64,000 bases of DNA from Magicicada septendecula (taxonomy: Eukaryota > Arthropoda > Insecta > Hemiptera > Cicadidae), in NCBI GenBank assembly GCA_034769895.1, contig JAWRYS010001514.1, positions 124,001-188,000 on the forward strand. Reading direction: 5' to 3'. The notes beneath the pieces were generated by a model that worked only from the letters and a program-made list of their open reading frames with translations, was not told the DNA's origin and did not search any database. This document shows positions 22,864 through 36,500 of this stretch, piece after piece. Made by a program: the position numbers and the translations under genes. Position 1 is the stretch's first letter, and each line of letters begins with the position of its first letter.

Positions 22864-23453
22864 TCATATGTTTAGGACTTTGGTACGGCCTTTTTTTGGG
22901 GACTGCTTTTTCGGCAGCATTATGAAGGATTTTTTAATCGTCTCTACGCAGCAGTCCTCATCCAGTATTTCACTTGCGGTCGTGAAAGCTTCCAAGTTGG
23001 CCTTCTTCATGTTGTATTTACCATGTACGACAGAAGGATTGTGCACCAGTTTCCTGGTCAATGTGAGCTCGCAGAATACTGGAAAATGGTCGCTTCCCAA
23101 GTCCTCCCCAATGCACCAGTTTTTTATTGACCTTTTGAATGCCGGGGATGCCAGAGTCAGGTCCAGGCTGCTTAATGTCCCTGTGGAGGGAGATTGGTAG
23201 GTAGCTTCTTTGTTTTGGTTTAGGAGGATGACTTTGTGTGTTTGGATCCACCTGAAGAGTACTGGACCATTTCTGTTTTCCGGCCCATTGTTCCAGCTAA
23301 GATGTTTGCTGTTGAAGTCGCCCACCAGCATGAAGTTTTGACTATCCGGAATAAGCACATCTCTAGGTCCTTTTCTTGAATGCCTTGGGAAGGTATATAC
23401 ACGTTTATTAAAGTAAAAACACAATCCTTCGTTACTCTTATTTTCATCTTCAT
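22864..23453 (-). pseudogene. LINE apurinic-type endonuclease, N-terminally truncated
   Basis: Visible motifs on the minus strand, in order: TLINVYIPSQG (after a frame change), FMLVGDFNSKHLSWN with the conserved GDFN, SSLDLTLASPAF, then DLGSDHFPVFCEL with the catalytic SDH. These are the central and C-terminal motifs of the exonuclease-endonuclease-phosphatase fold that nicks target DNA. The N-terminal motifs (including the metal-binding Asn and Glu) lie beyond the truncation at 23463, so the domain cannot work. Confidence 0.87.
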
Positions 23454-23475
23454 ATATTCAATGTGACAGTGTCAT

Positions 23476-23935
23476 CGATATAAAAATAAATAGATTTCAA
23501 ATGATATGTGATACTATATACAGAACACTTGGAAATAAGACAAGGAAAGACACCAAGATAAAATTCTATAAAGTAATGGCAACACCTGTTTTAACTTATG
23601 GATGTGAAACTTGGACGATGACGAGAAATGATGAACGAAATATACAAACAAGTGAAATGAAGTTCTTGAGGAAAACCAAAGGTTGCACCCTTAGAGATTA
23701 AATACGAAATGAAGATATAAGAACTGAGATAAATGTATATTTTATGGCCAGCAGAATAAGGGAAAGACAAATAAAATGGAGGCAGCATATCGAGAGACTG
23801 GAAGATATGAGGCTACCTAAACAAGTAATACGGTACAGACCTCAGGGAAGATGTGATATAGGTACACCAAGGAAGAGATGGCTTCAGTGAAATGAGACCA
23901 GGCTGTAAGCCTAAACCTTGATGTGGAGAAGAAGA
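23476..23935 (+). pseudogene. RTE-type LINE reverse transcriptase, 3' piece
   Basis: The host element resumes in the same frame immediately after the right TSD: IDIKINRFQMICDTIYRTLG, then VLTYGCETWTMTRNDERNIQ (the YGCETW motif), MKFLRKTKGCTLRD, a stop at about 23701, and in the same frame IKWRQHIERLEDMRLPKQVI and GTPRKRW. These are the post-thumb motifs typical of RTE-type elements often annotated in insects as craniofacial-development-protein-2-like. With 19700-19998 it forms one old element. Confidence 0.82.
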
Positions 23936-24672
23936 TATATCTGTATGTTGTGCAGAGTGTAAAGGAGAAACAGAGATACAAAGATAAAGTTGGAGGGGTG
24001 GGAGGGAGGGGGTAGTATTTTAATTAACCACAGTGTTGCTCTTTAAACATGTTTCTTTTCACATGAAACTTGCTTTTCGTGAATCATTCAAAGGATTATT
24101 CTTGTATAAGAATAATTTACACAATGTGTTCAAAATAAATGAACATAAAAACACACGGAAATCAAGACAAATAATGACAAAATCTATTAAAAACTAATGA
24201 CTACTAAAGGACAGTGAATCTGTAACCAATCAAATACAGAAGAAGAAAAAAGAAGTCTTTCTGGTCAGAAATAAATAAAACATACGAACTCTGACACACA
24301 ACTAGCCACCACCAAAAAACACTGACGCATTATGTTATTATCATTATTACTAAAGAGTAAATGTCACAGGAGACAAAGGTTAACCTAATCCCTATATTGA
24401 GAGATGTTGACACTATAGAATAGTTTGAACTGATCATACAGTTGGATTTACATAATTGGCTCTGTATATAGGGAACGGTCAATAACCATAATGGAAAAGG
24501 CAATAATATAAATAGGCGATTGGAAAAGTTCAATGTGATAGGTCAGCAGGGTGAATCGGCACAGACTAACACTCCACAATTGAAATCCATATAATATACA
24601 TTACCGATAAAGATAACTTACTCGCTTGACATTAGAGAAATAACAAAACTATTAAAAAAAGCTGATAATTGT

Positions 24673-24673
<1 letters not shown>

Positions 24674-24704
<31 letters not shown>
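24674..24704. repeat. (GT)n microsatellite
   Basis: About 31 bp of GT dinucleotides. Confidence 0.95.
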
Positions 24705-24706
<2 letters not shown>

Positions 24707-25324
24707 CACATCTAACCACATTCCAAGCACAAACTGTCCAATCACTGAGTCTGAAGGTTAATGGTTCACAACAGTTTTAACTTTGAGAGACAACACAGAA
24801 GTTTGTCTGAGGCCAAAAGTTAAATCCCATAGCAGGAATATGATGTGATATAACAGGTTACATGTAACTTTAACTAACTTTTACTTCTTACCAATTTATT
24901 ACAATTATATTTGCTCGAATATCTAATAGGTTTTTATCTAAAACCTAAAAATAAATTGTCCTGACAAATTTCAATAAACTGTTGTAACAACTGGTATTAA
25001 CAATTTCCTGAGTGTTGTAAATGAAATGGACAATCTGAGAGTGTATCGCACATGATTTCCAAGTTCAGTACAAATGTTTACTTTATATCCTGTTATATAT
25101 CATTCATCCAAAATTTTACTTCTAGAAAATGTATTTAATAAAGTTTATTTACTAAATGACACTTCATTATACATCATATTTACTTGTCACGGATATCTCG
25201 AAACAAAAGTCAATAGCGGGACAGAAAGGAAGGTGGAAAATGGAAAAAATAAGAGAAGACATCAATTTTATTCTACAGATAATATTATTATTAAGTCTGC
25301 AATCGAGATTTGTATAATATGGTT

Positions 25325-25690
25325 TTTAAATGTATAAAAATATTGCTTCATGTGGCCATGAAATCTGGCAACTGACAGATGTCATGAAGAGAGGCTGAAA
25401 GTGTTAGAAACAGATTCATGGTGGAGACTAGCAAGCTTATCAGGGTTCCAAAGAATTAAAAATTGAATAGAGACGACATGGATATCAAGAGATCCAACGT
25501 CAATTCACTTTGTTAAGGCTTGTACAGAGAAAGGTAGAACAATGAATGCCGAAACAACCTCAAAGTGGATATCCAAAACACCAAAATAAGAAATGGAAAG
25601 TACCAGAAAAGGCCATGCCAGAACAAGGTTTATGACCAGGAGACTAGTAAGACAAAAGAAAACTGAAAACTGCAAGGCTTGGAATGCAAC
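25325..25690 (+). pseudogene. Degenerate LINE reverse transcriptase C-terminal region
   Basis: On the plus strand, with several stops, the segment reads ERLKVLETDSWWRLASLSGF then QRIKNxIETTW, and later TTSKWISKTPK and the Arg/Lys-rich end. This follows the usual LINE tail LExxExxxWRR-sGIsRxxRIRN...ALKWxPxgRR. It is heavily mutated and only the tail is present. Confidence 0.5.
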
Positions 25691-28600
25691 AGTACCAAAT
25701 TAGTAGTAGTATTTATATTTCAATAATTTTTAATTATGTACCAACTACATCCTGTTTACATAATATGTTTAGTACAGTAAAAATAGACAGAAATAGAGCT
25801 TAAAAAGGAAATAATCTGGGGGCATGCATATTGAGGATGATGACGTTTGGGATGATACTTCCATAGCCTGAATAGTGATTGGGGGGTGTCTCTTTAAAAT
25901 AGCAGGGGTTAAAAAATGTCTTTTCTTAAAAATGCATAAAATTTTTATCTTTAGCTCTCAATACCACACACACACACACATTAAAATTCAGCTACTATCT
26001 TTCAATTTGTTTATTTTATTTCCCACACTGTAAATTGAGCAAGCTAAGTTTTATGGCCATTTTTCATTTTTTCATCCCCTCTTCCAGAAAACATTCCAAA
26101 AAATTAAAGCTTGTACAAAAAAATATTTCAAATAAAAGTTGTAGGAAATTCAATTCCTCACATTCTCCAGTGTTTTTAAAATATTGTAACAAATTAAAAA
26201 ATTCTTCTTGTAACAGAATAAAAATAATTCTTGTTGTTTGGTTTAAAAAAATTTTTTTTTAATTTATTATATATTTTTTTTAATTTTTAATTGATTTAGT
26301 ATTAAATATTTTAAACTGTTACGCTGTGTTTTAAACTTCTTATTAATTGTTTTTGTCGAATTATATCCTTTGGTGTATTTAGGATTCTTGTATTATGTTA
26401 ATAGGATTGTCTCCAGGAACAATCGATTGGTGATGTTTCCTTATTTGCAGGTTATCTTCCTTTAAAGTTGTTAAATTCTGGTAGTTATGTCTCAACTAAG
26501 GTGATATATTATTCTATTTATAATTTAGGAATAAATAGGATTCAAAATAATAATATTAAATGATTTTTATTATCAATTAGTAATGTAATCGATTTTATAT
26601 CAATTGATGAATCGACTCTCTCAGGGCAAATCAATAGATTGTACAAATTATTTATTATCGGGTTCTTTGAACAGTTATTTTATATATAGTCAGAGAAAAG
26701 GGCATAGTATAGAAAGTATAACATTACAAATTACAAGCTTAATGATTAAAATATAAACATATCATTTAATATATAGTAATTAATAAAGAAATTGTTCGAA
26801 CCATTCGAAGATATACTGGCCGTGGCGCTTGGAATTGTGGGAACTTAAAGATGGCCGCTCCGTAGTCAGATGTGTGTAGACGAATGCACCTTGAAGAATC
26901 TGCTTCAAATAAATGTTGCTTTCCAATGGTTTCTCGTTCCTGCAGTTGTGATTATTCCTTCTGGTGTTAGTGAAGTGGTCCTGGTTCAGTGTTTGTGATT
27001 CACTTCGATAAAATATGTTGGATAAAGTTATCAGTCACTTTTGTCAATAAGGTCGACAATTGCACCGTTCGTTTCTTTATTCTGAATTATTGGTTTTAAA
27101 AGGTTTAAATTATGAATTCACTTAGTTTCTGTTCTGTTTTAATTTAGATTAATGTTTGTATGTTTTAATTCCACTGAATTTAAAGTTTAAATGAAATTTT
27201 TCGAAACTAGCGATTTTCACTGAAGACTAGGCTTGTCGAATGAACGCCATACTTGTATTCGCTATTAGGTTATTATTTAGCCAAAATCACGTTCAAGTGT
27301 GCTCGACAAAGTCTAATAATCAACTGTTCTAACTTCCTTCGTCATCTAAAAACATCTTAGCCAATTTAATATTAGCAATACATTGTTTCAAATCTATTTT
27401 GCTTCCGTTACATGTATAAAATTTACATTATATTACTGAATATATTTTTGCTATTATTTAAATTTATTAAATACTAAATACATAATCTCCTTCTTTAGTT
27501 CATTCTGCTTGATTTGATACCAAATAAGATAGTTTTACTAAGTTTTTTATCTAAAATGCTATATTTACTTCATTTTGAAATTGTAAGTCTTAAAATTTAC
27601 TTCCTGTCCTTCTCAAAATGTTTGCCATTTTATGTTATATTTATGATTGTACTAAATCTCAGATTGACATAAAAGGTTTATCTTCCCTTAATTTCTTGTA
27701 ATTTTATTAATTGGTTATCTTTTTAAATATTATTCATTAATTTGTGACTCCCCTCTTTGAATTTTCAGTTATTACATTTGCATTTTTAACAATAATTCTT
27801 ACTATCTTTTTACAATATCTTTCTTAATTATAGCTACAGTTATATGACTCTGTGACTGATTTACCTTATATAAATTTTATCAGTTTAACTATTTTTCTGT
27901 ACTTAATTCATCAATTATAATGCTGTTTAGATTTACCATTTGGCCTAGAATTTATCTGTTTTTACATACAAAGTTTTTTGAATAATACATCTTGTTTATA
28001 CCCCTTCTGACTTTCTATTCTAATATAATATTAATTAACATTTCTTTACTTTAACAAAAGAACATTTAGTATATAACTTATACTATTTATCCATAAAAAA
28101 TATTTGAAATTAACAATGGTCTTTTAAACTCAGACATTTTAATTTGGATTATTACTATTAACACATAATAAATATTTTAATAATAAAAGAATGGTATTTA
28201 ACTCTGACATTTCAGTCTTGATTATTTGAACTTATTATAACAAAACATATCTGTCCTTCCATCATTTACACTATTTCTTATAATTAATTTTATTTTCAGT
28301 CTTAGCTGTTTTTGTTTGGTTTTTAGGTATTTATTTGGTCACTTCACTTTTTTATTGGCCTGCTCTAGTTTTATTACTGTCATTCTAATGAATGTTGTAT
28401 ATAAAGAGTGGCAGTTATTTAGAAAAACTTGTATCTTATAATACTCTATTAAATTATTTTTCCTTGACACAATATAAAAACTTTAAAGTTGTATAATTGC
28501 ACAATTTACTCAGTTTATGAACTCCAACATTGACACATTAAGTTTATTTAATATAATATAAAAACTTGCACTGGTCCCCTTTTATTCTTTGATTTTATTT

Positions 28601-28813
28601 CTAATCAGTTTTATAGTCTTATTAAAATCAAGAAATTTATTTATAGAGGATAATGAAGGTTTGTTTTTTTGCATTATATAATTAATTCACATTGGTTCAC
28701 TTTTAATTCTACTTTATACACTTTTGTTTATATCTATTTTACATGGTTTTCTAAATTTGGTTTTTGTTATACTTTCATTGGTTATTTTTTTTTTCTTTTG
28801 GGGTTTCGTTTTT

Positions 28814-28969
28814 GTTTCTTATAAGAGCATTCCTTCTTATCGTGGATGTTGTCTTGTTCTGGTTTCTTCCTTAATTGCTCCTATCCTACTTGTTTCTTAT
28901 AAAAGCATCCCTTCTTATTGTGGATGTTGTCTTGTTCTGGTTTCTTCCTTACTTACTCCTATCCTACCT
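28814..28969. repeat. 78-bp tandem duplication
   Basis: Two adjacent 78-bp copies beginning GTTTCTTATAA(G/A)AGCAT differ at a few positions. The unit is a multiple of three, so a chance open frame reads 26 residues twice (VSYKSIPSY...). The composition is T-rich and hydrophobic in translation; I see no gene. Confidence 0.9.
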
Positions 28970-30139
28970 GGGTATTTCCTTACTTTATTTTTAGTTTTTT
29001 GGTTTATTTTTATTACTCATCATTCATCGTATATTTGTTTAATGAAATTCTTACTTCAAACTCTGATTGTGCTTTACGGTGGTTCTTAATTAATTTTTAA
29101 TATTGCTTTCTTGGATTTAAATTTGTTTTTTATTTTATTTTATGATCTTTCTTTCCATTCAGAACTATGGGCATTATCTGTCATGCTACAATATGTAATT
29201 TTAAAATTTTAAGTTATGGGCAAAAAATGGTGAGAAGTGACCAAAGAAAATATGTTTTCATAAATATCTTCCAAGCTTCAAATTTTAACATCTGAAATAC
29301 TTTTTTAATAGTAGTTAATGTAATTCCCTTTCAAGATATTTTTTCTCAGAATAAACAAATATTATTTTATTACACAATCAATAAGTACAAAATATATTGT
29401 AAAAATAAATCTTTTCAATCATTACTAAAAATTTGTTAAATTTATATGGAAATCAGTATTTTTGGAAACCAGACTTGAATATTGCAGTTGAAGAGGAGAT
29501 GAAAATGGTTAAAACTGTAAAAGGCTATAGGCCTACTCCCTAATTCACACTGTAGTATAGCAATAAACAATCACTTAAATGGAAACTAACTAAATTTTAG
29601 CCCCAAGTTCTTACGACAAAATTTTTGAAGTATTTTTTTTTATCCATTTTTACCTCTTTCAAGTCCCCACCATTTTTAGAGATACCCAATCACTCAAGAT
29701 TTTTCAGACTCTTGAAGCACAGATCACCCAGCTTCCTGAAGCTGACTGTCCATGGCCCCCTAATTGTTTCCTTTTTAAAAGCTAATTTTAGGTTATTTTA
29801 CCACAGAATATTTTACTCAAGATGTACATGGTCTGCTGAGTAACGTAATCTTGAAGTTTTAGCTTAAAAAAAAAAAGGATAAATTGAATCCTTTATTTGC
29901 AGACTGACAGACTCGGAAGTTTGTGCAAGATCGCTTTAAACTAACACGTGTACAAAAACATAATTAAGCATCCTGTCTCTCATGACAAATTAAGATATAC
30001 ATTTAAAACATTAAAAATATATATGTATGGGCAGCATAATGAAATAAACAGCAGTACGCCTTGAAAATGTTCCGGGATTACAGAACGAAACGTCACCAAT
30101 ATAAGCATCACATACACGGATGAACCCAAAAACCTGCTA

Positions 30140-30143
<4 letters not shown>

Positions 30144-30177
<34 letters not shown>
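30144..30177. repeat. (GT)17 microsatellite
   Basis: 34 bp of GT dinucleotides. Confidence 0.95.
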
Positions 30178-30178
<1 letters not shown>

Positions 30179-33100
30179 CAAAATGATGTAGATCAGTGCA
30201 ACAGTTAAGTGGTATAAAAACAGTATAAAGCCACAAAAATATCATCAATTCCAATCTATAACAATTCAAAATATCGTAGATTCTGCTAAAGCAATATCAG
30301 GTTCAGTCTAATAAGCAAAAAAATAAATTTCAATTATATAAGTCTTGATATACAACAACGAAAACTAATAAATCAAAATGTATTTGATGCTCTTCTCACA
30401 ATTGTCAATTATATAATATTTTAGAGTCCTTTCTTTATTATGTAATCATGAATTAATAATTATGACAAACTCCCAGTAATGTGTAATTTTTTATACAGAA
30501 AACTTTGAGAGGAAATTATTTATTACAATTTGATTCTTAATATCTTAATCAATTATTTTTTGATCAATAATCTTAATATTTTTAGATTCACTGCCTACAA
30601 TTATTTTACTGGTAATACAGTTCCCTGACATTAATAACAAATAATATATAATTTGTATCAACCAATTTATATAACTTACTGTCTCCTAAGATGAAAAATG
30701 ATTTTCTATACTATATAAGATTTAACATTTTATAAGATGCACACTCTATACACTTGTTGGGAATAATGTGAAGTTAACTTCACAGTATAGCTAAGAATGA
30801 GAAAATATTACAAATAAGAAGAAACAGCACACAAGAGTACAGTTTTTTTAATATTTTCTTTTTGATTTGTTCTCATTCTTTTTCATTTCACTGAGTCTCT
30901 GTCCTTTCTATATGTGTACTGTATCCACAGACTACACATATAAGAAAAATACAAGATGAAGGGAGGGAAAGAGGGAAAGAGTGAGTGTGTGAGTAAGAAA
31001 GGGTGGGGGGGGTATCACAGCCAGGATGCTGCGAGATTACAGAATATGCATACAGACTGAATTTCATTTATCGCTTTATGCTAACTCTCATAATTTAAGG
31101 TTATAGGTTTCTCAGACTAAATAAAATGTAAACAACCACTTGGTTACTTAACTTGGAAGTCTGAATATGTAACAAAAACTTTTAGAACAGGCCATGTCAC
31201 ATCATTTAAACATTTAAAATGTACAAAATAATCTGTCTTACAGTATTAATTATATAGGAATAGTATAGTCTTCTGCCAGTATTCAAGTATGTTTATTAAG
31301 GTCGCATAATCCATTTTCTTCCTCCCATAATCCACTAAGTTCACAGAAATCTTTCTCCTCTTCTTCCCCATCAAACATAATAGGTTTCTTTCAATTACTT
31401 CCACCACTTTCTTAGGCCTATGAGGATTCTGGATTCAATTACTACCACAGGTCTTCACTTGTTTTCCAAAACTTTTTCCCAAAAATTATGAATTAGCTTG
31501 GAGACCTTATCATCATGTGTCCCATTCAAATGGTCTTTCCATTTATCCACATGTTCGTAAGCTTTTATCATGAACAGAAAATATATCATGCTCCTCTCAG
31601 ATATGTTTATTTCGCTATCTATTCATACATAGCCTTTGACACATGACAGGTACTTTACCACTGTTGCTTGGATATGGTTTATGTCTCTCTGCATCAGAAC
31701 TCAAAGATACTACCACATAGCAGAACTGTCGTTACTATAAATTTAAATCAATACTGTTTTGTTGTGTTCTTTCTGACAGCTCTCCTTATTGTATCACACA
31801 TGAAGTGACATAAGTCTTTTCTTATTTTTTTTTTTTTATCGGCCATCTAAGGACCACATGCCAATTTCAAATCTTTACTCTTTGTTCTTTTCTTTTTCTC
31901 CAATATTCACTTACTGACTTTATTATTTACATCTCTGTCATACTCACAGTACAACCAACCTTGCAACTTGTTTACAATGGTTACTGTTTAAGAAAATTGT
32001 TGTTCTAACTGGGTGTGCACCATCAAATGCAATTGTTTTTATTATCTCTGGTGACATCTGTATGCTATAACTCATGCAAACCACAATGACTTTATGAATC
32101 AAGTACTAATATCAGAAAGTAATAAAATGTTCACATTCCTACTATTCCACAGTATAACTCCTACTGGTTTAAAATATTGCATCCACTCCCTTGAAACCCT
32201 ACCAATGTATCCAATAAAATCACTGGAGACAGAGTTTATTACAATCATTTAGTTGTTGATGTTACAACCACTTATAATAATTCTTTTGTCTTTGTGTAAA
32301 TGTCTGATGCACTTTACCATATGATGATGTGTATAGCCTATTCTTTTAGTGTATGCCATAGCATATCCTATCATCTTGATCAGAAGACTTTGTCAAAAAA
32401 AATTATCAACTGAAAGTAGCAAAGGAAAATTCAGATATATGAGCATACAGGTAATAAAATTCTCGAAGTCTGGTTTCATCACATAGAAAGTTTTTTTAAC
32501 AGTTGAAGGGGTATATGGTACTGAAGCAGAAAAAGCTGAGGAGTTGGTCATCTTTTATGAGGTACTTCAGAAAAACATCAACTGTTACACTTAAAAAATG
32601 AATATATTTTTAGCCCAATTCGATGTTTGTGCAGGCAAACACCCTATTTCCAGATCTGTAAAGTCATGGGGTGAACACATAGTGAATAGAAGTGGACACA
32701 AATTACAAGAATTCTGTACATATAATTGGTTGCAAGTAATATATATATATATTTTCTTAAAAAAACAGACATACATGGATAAACCTAGAGAGGCAGGAGT
32801 TCAAGGTCTATTACTAATTCTGTAATTGTAAATGAGAACGTTGCAGGTATGGTGAATGAAACACTGATATATCATCAGATAATTTTTTGTCAATATTTAT
32901 ACTTATAACCTGTTTGCATGATGGAAGTGGTGAAGTAAAGTTCCTAGAAACAAGCAAAAAAGTTATAAAATCCACCTTATAAAAAAGCACAGTATCCAAG
33001 ATTTATAGTAGGGGTTATGTACAAAGCAGATTCAGACGTTTTTGGAATGTCACGTGTTTATTAGAGGGAAAACAGCTGACAAGTTTGGGATGACAAGATG

Positions 33101-33512
33101 GCACACGCTAGTGAAGAGACAATTGAATGTTTTAATTTTCTATATACTCGAAGAAGGGGTGATAGGCTGCGGATGCTTATAATGAGAAGTTTACTGCACC
33201 TAAGAAACTTGTAAGGAGAGCTCACAGGAGTAACTGGCATTTACGTATAAGCGACGTGAAAGATGGCACCAATGAAAGACACGATTTTGCATATAATGTA
33301 ATGATGTAACTGAATAGTATACAGAAAGATTTAGCAAAGCCAGATGTCATTTTATTAAAACAATAACAAAATGACTATTTAAAACTATGGTGAAATCCCG
33401 AAAGATGAAATACATATAAATGGTCACTGAATCAATCTCATTAAGTATGGACAGATTAAAATTTAATCTGATTTAATCAAAAAACACAAGACCAAGAAGG
33501 GACTATAAACAG

Positions 33513-36500
33513 CAGAGGCGTATGCAAGGGGGTTACCGGGTTCGAACCCCCCCTCCTTGAACGTTTAACCACTTTGTTTAATATTATATAAAATAAAAAT
33601 AAAAATTGACATATTTATATTTGAGTATCTTTTTAAAAATCCATAATCATTTTCTCTCCTCTAATTTCTCACTATCAGAGTAACAAAATCTATCGACATA
33701 AGATACAGTCCGCCCTCCCCTTCTTCAATACTATAATCCCTGTGCTTGGTGCTACTTGTGGGACACAAGTAGCTGTCATTCAGCATTTTGAGAACGCGAC
33801 AGTGCTCTCACTGGCGCGGTGAGTGTCAAAGCATATACCCCTCCTCGTCTACTGAAAGAGAGAAAGAAGCATCAAAGCTGTGCCGCTTGTTAAGAAGGTA
33901 TGATAATAATATCGACCTTGTAATAAAATAAGGCCGACACCATATAAACTTACTTGTGAAACATATTGTTTTGACAGTTCTGCAGTGCAGATGTGAACTA
34001 TTGTACAATGTCGAGCGGTATTCACCCATTAGCCTGAGTTCAGATTTTGTTGCGGAACATTCGTTTAACGTTTTGTGCATTTGGCAGTTCATATTTTTAA
34101 ATAGAAACTTCACATTATCATTCTGGGTTCTTTGATATGTCTAAGTGACCGCAAAGCTCAATTTTACAATTTTTTAGCAAAAAGTTGCGTACCGGTAGTG
34201 ATTCTCGTGAGGTTAGTGAATCAATGAATTTCACACTGCCAAATGTTTCGTCGCAGCCACAGCGTGATGATGTTGTCGCAAACGTTCTTCCTGACACTAG
34301 TTTCACATCCCCCTGTGAAAACTCTGCTGATATTGAATGTACATCGACATCACTCAATAATGTTGACGTGCCTGCTGAATCATTTAGAAGTGATAAGTGT
34401 ATTGTTCTGATTCCGGAAGCATCAACATCTTCAAGTTCCAATGAACCACACGCTTATGATATTGGAGTTTACGTAGGAAAAGACTTGTCTAATGAAAAGA
34501 AACTGGATGTCTTGAACAATGTCTGGGAACCAAATCCAGGGTTTGTTTTTCCAACAAAAGGAAAGAGAAATTTGCGATTTCAGGTTAAATCGCTTTACCG
34601 CTGGAAGTGGCTTGCATATTCCGAATTTAAGGGAGAGAGTTTTTGTAAATTTTGTGAACTTTTTGATCCAAGTGATGGTGTTAGATCTGGAAAGCAATCC
34701 TTAGGTCAACTTTGTAGTGTGAAATTTGACAACTAGAAGGATGCCGTCGAGTGATTTTCAGAACATGAGAAGTGTCTGTATCACAAACAAAGTTTGGAGG
34801 TAGCCGGTACTTTGGCCGATATTTCAGGTGGGGAAAAAAAAGTCTATCGATGTGCTAATAGATACTGCAACAATGCAAAAGAAACTGGAGAACAGGAAAA
34901 ATCTTATTCCTATTATTGAAAGTGTTTTGTTCTGGGGGAAACAATGTATCGCACTGGGAGGCCACAGGGATTCAGGACGAATAGAGGTCGACCAAGAACC
35001 AGAAGAAAATGATGGCAATTTCAGGGCACTTCTTCGCTTTCGAAGTAAGACTGATTCTGTATTAAAAAATATGTTGACGTGTAGTGTTGGAAATGCGCAG
35101 TACACCAGTCCTAGAATACAGAATGAAATAATTGAAATATGCAACGACCTGATTGCTCGAAATCTCGTGAAAGAACTTAATGCCTCCAGTTGCTTCTCTA
35201 TTCTCGCCGATGAGACATCAGACATATCAGGCTTAGAACAATTATCACTGTGTGTTCGTCATGTTGATAGAGAAAATTTCACTGTGAAGGAAAACTTTCT
35301 CCAATTCGTACCATTATATGATGTGACTGAAAAAGGAATCGCAACAGCGATATTGGACAAGTTGCGTTCATTAAATATAGACATAAATAAGATTCGTGGT
35401 CAAGGGTATGACGGAGCTATGTCAATGTCAGGAAAAGTAAACGGAGTCCAGGCACATGTAAAGGAAATAATTCCATCAGCCTTATATGTCCACTGCTCAG
35501 CACACAGCCTCAACTTAGCGTATCCAGAGCCTGTGAAGTAGCTGCCATTAGAAACTGCATGGGTACAATATCGAGTCTGTACGAATTTCTTAATACACCT
35601 AAAAGGCAACATGTTTTAAAATCAGCAATAAGTGAAATGGAAACTACAAATTCACGCCGTGAAAAGCTCGTTGAACTTTGTGCAACACATTGGTTGGAAA
35701 GGTATAACTCCATGGCGGCGGCGGTGGAATTGTATGACCCTATTATTGCAACCCTTCAAAGCATATCAGAATGGAAAGACAAAGACTCGTCCTCACAAGC
35801 AAATTCACTTTTATGTGCTCTGACTGACTGTCAATTTGTGATATCGTTGTTTTGTATTCAGAGATTGTTTTCTTCAAGTCTTCCATTGTGTAAATTCCTG
35901 CAGAATTCAACTATTGATCTCGTGGAAGCAGTAAACCTTGCTGAAGACATAACAGTGAAATGAAATCTATACGCGAAAATGTAGATGAAGAATTTTCTAA
36001 AATTTTCATTTGTGCTTCTGAAGTCTTGAATAGGTTGGGGTCCTCCATTCAAATCCCTCGCTTGGCAGCGCAACAAAAAAACCGTGTGAACTTGGACTTA
36101 TCATCAGTGACGCCAGAACTTTACTTTTGTGTCTCTACTTTTATTCCATTTCTGGATACCTTCATCCCAATTAGATTCGCGTTTCTTGAAACACAAGGAA
36201 ATACTGAAAGACTTTCAGTGCCTTTTACCTACGAACCCAGTCCTTCTGCCCCGCCATCTCAAGTTTCTGCTTTCACTTCGCTCACAGAATTCTACGCCAG
36301 TGACATAGGAAGCGGTTGCCAAGAAGACCTGAATAATGAATTAAAATTATGGTACAGAAAAATTGCACGTCTTGAGAAGGGAGACCAACCGAAAATGGCC
36401 GTAGATGGGTTAACTATGTGCAATCCCAACATAATGCCACATATATTTACTTTGCTAGAAATACTAGCTGCGCTCCCAGTGTCCACATGTACAAATGAAC

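Larger units (their letters stand above)
19999..23463 (-). mobile_element. I/LOA/R1-type LINE (endonuclease - reverse transcriptase - RNase H), 5'-truncated
   Basis: A 3.47-kb minus-strand non-LTR retrotransposon flanked by identical TGACAGTGTCAT copies at 19987-19998 and 23464-23475. Its 3' end, on the minus strand, has a short tail of AAGT units (seen as ACTTACTTACTT at about 19999-20010) instead of poly(A), and the last stop lies only about 38 bases before it. Domain order on the minus strand is AP endonuclease, reverse transcriptase, RNase H, Cys/His knuckle. The first ~100 residues of the endonuclease and any ORF1 are missing, the usual result of incomplete target-primed reverse transcription. 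Frameshifts break the coding region in at least four places. RNase H excludes typical Jockey elements; the exact clade cannot be set without alignment. Confidence 0.9.

Noticed and set aside
28724-29089. 121-codon hydrophobic frame
   Set aside because: Explained by T-rich sequence and an in-frame 78-bp duplication; no start context or homology.
33530-33550. GGGTTCGAACCCC resembling a tRNA B box
   Set aside because: It is part of the hAT left end, with no A box at the right distance and no cloverleaf.
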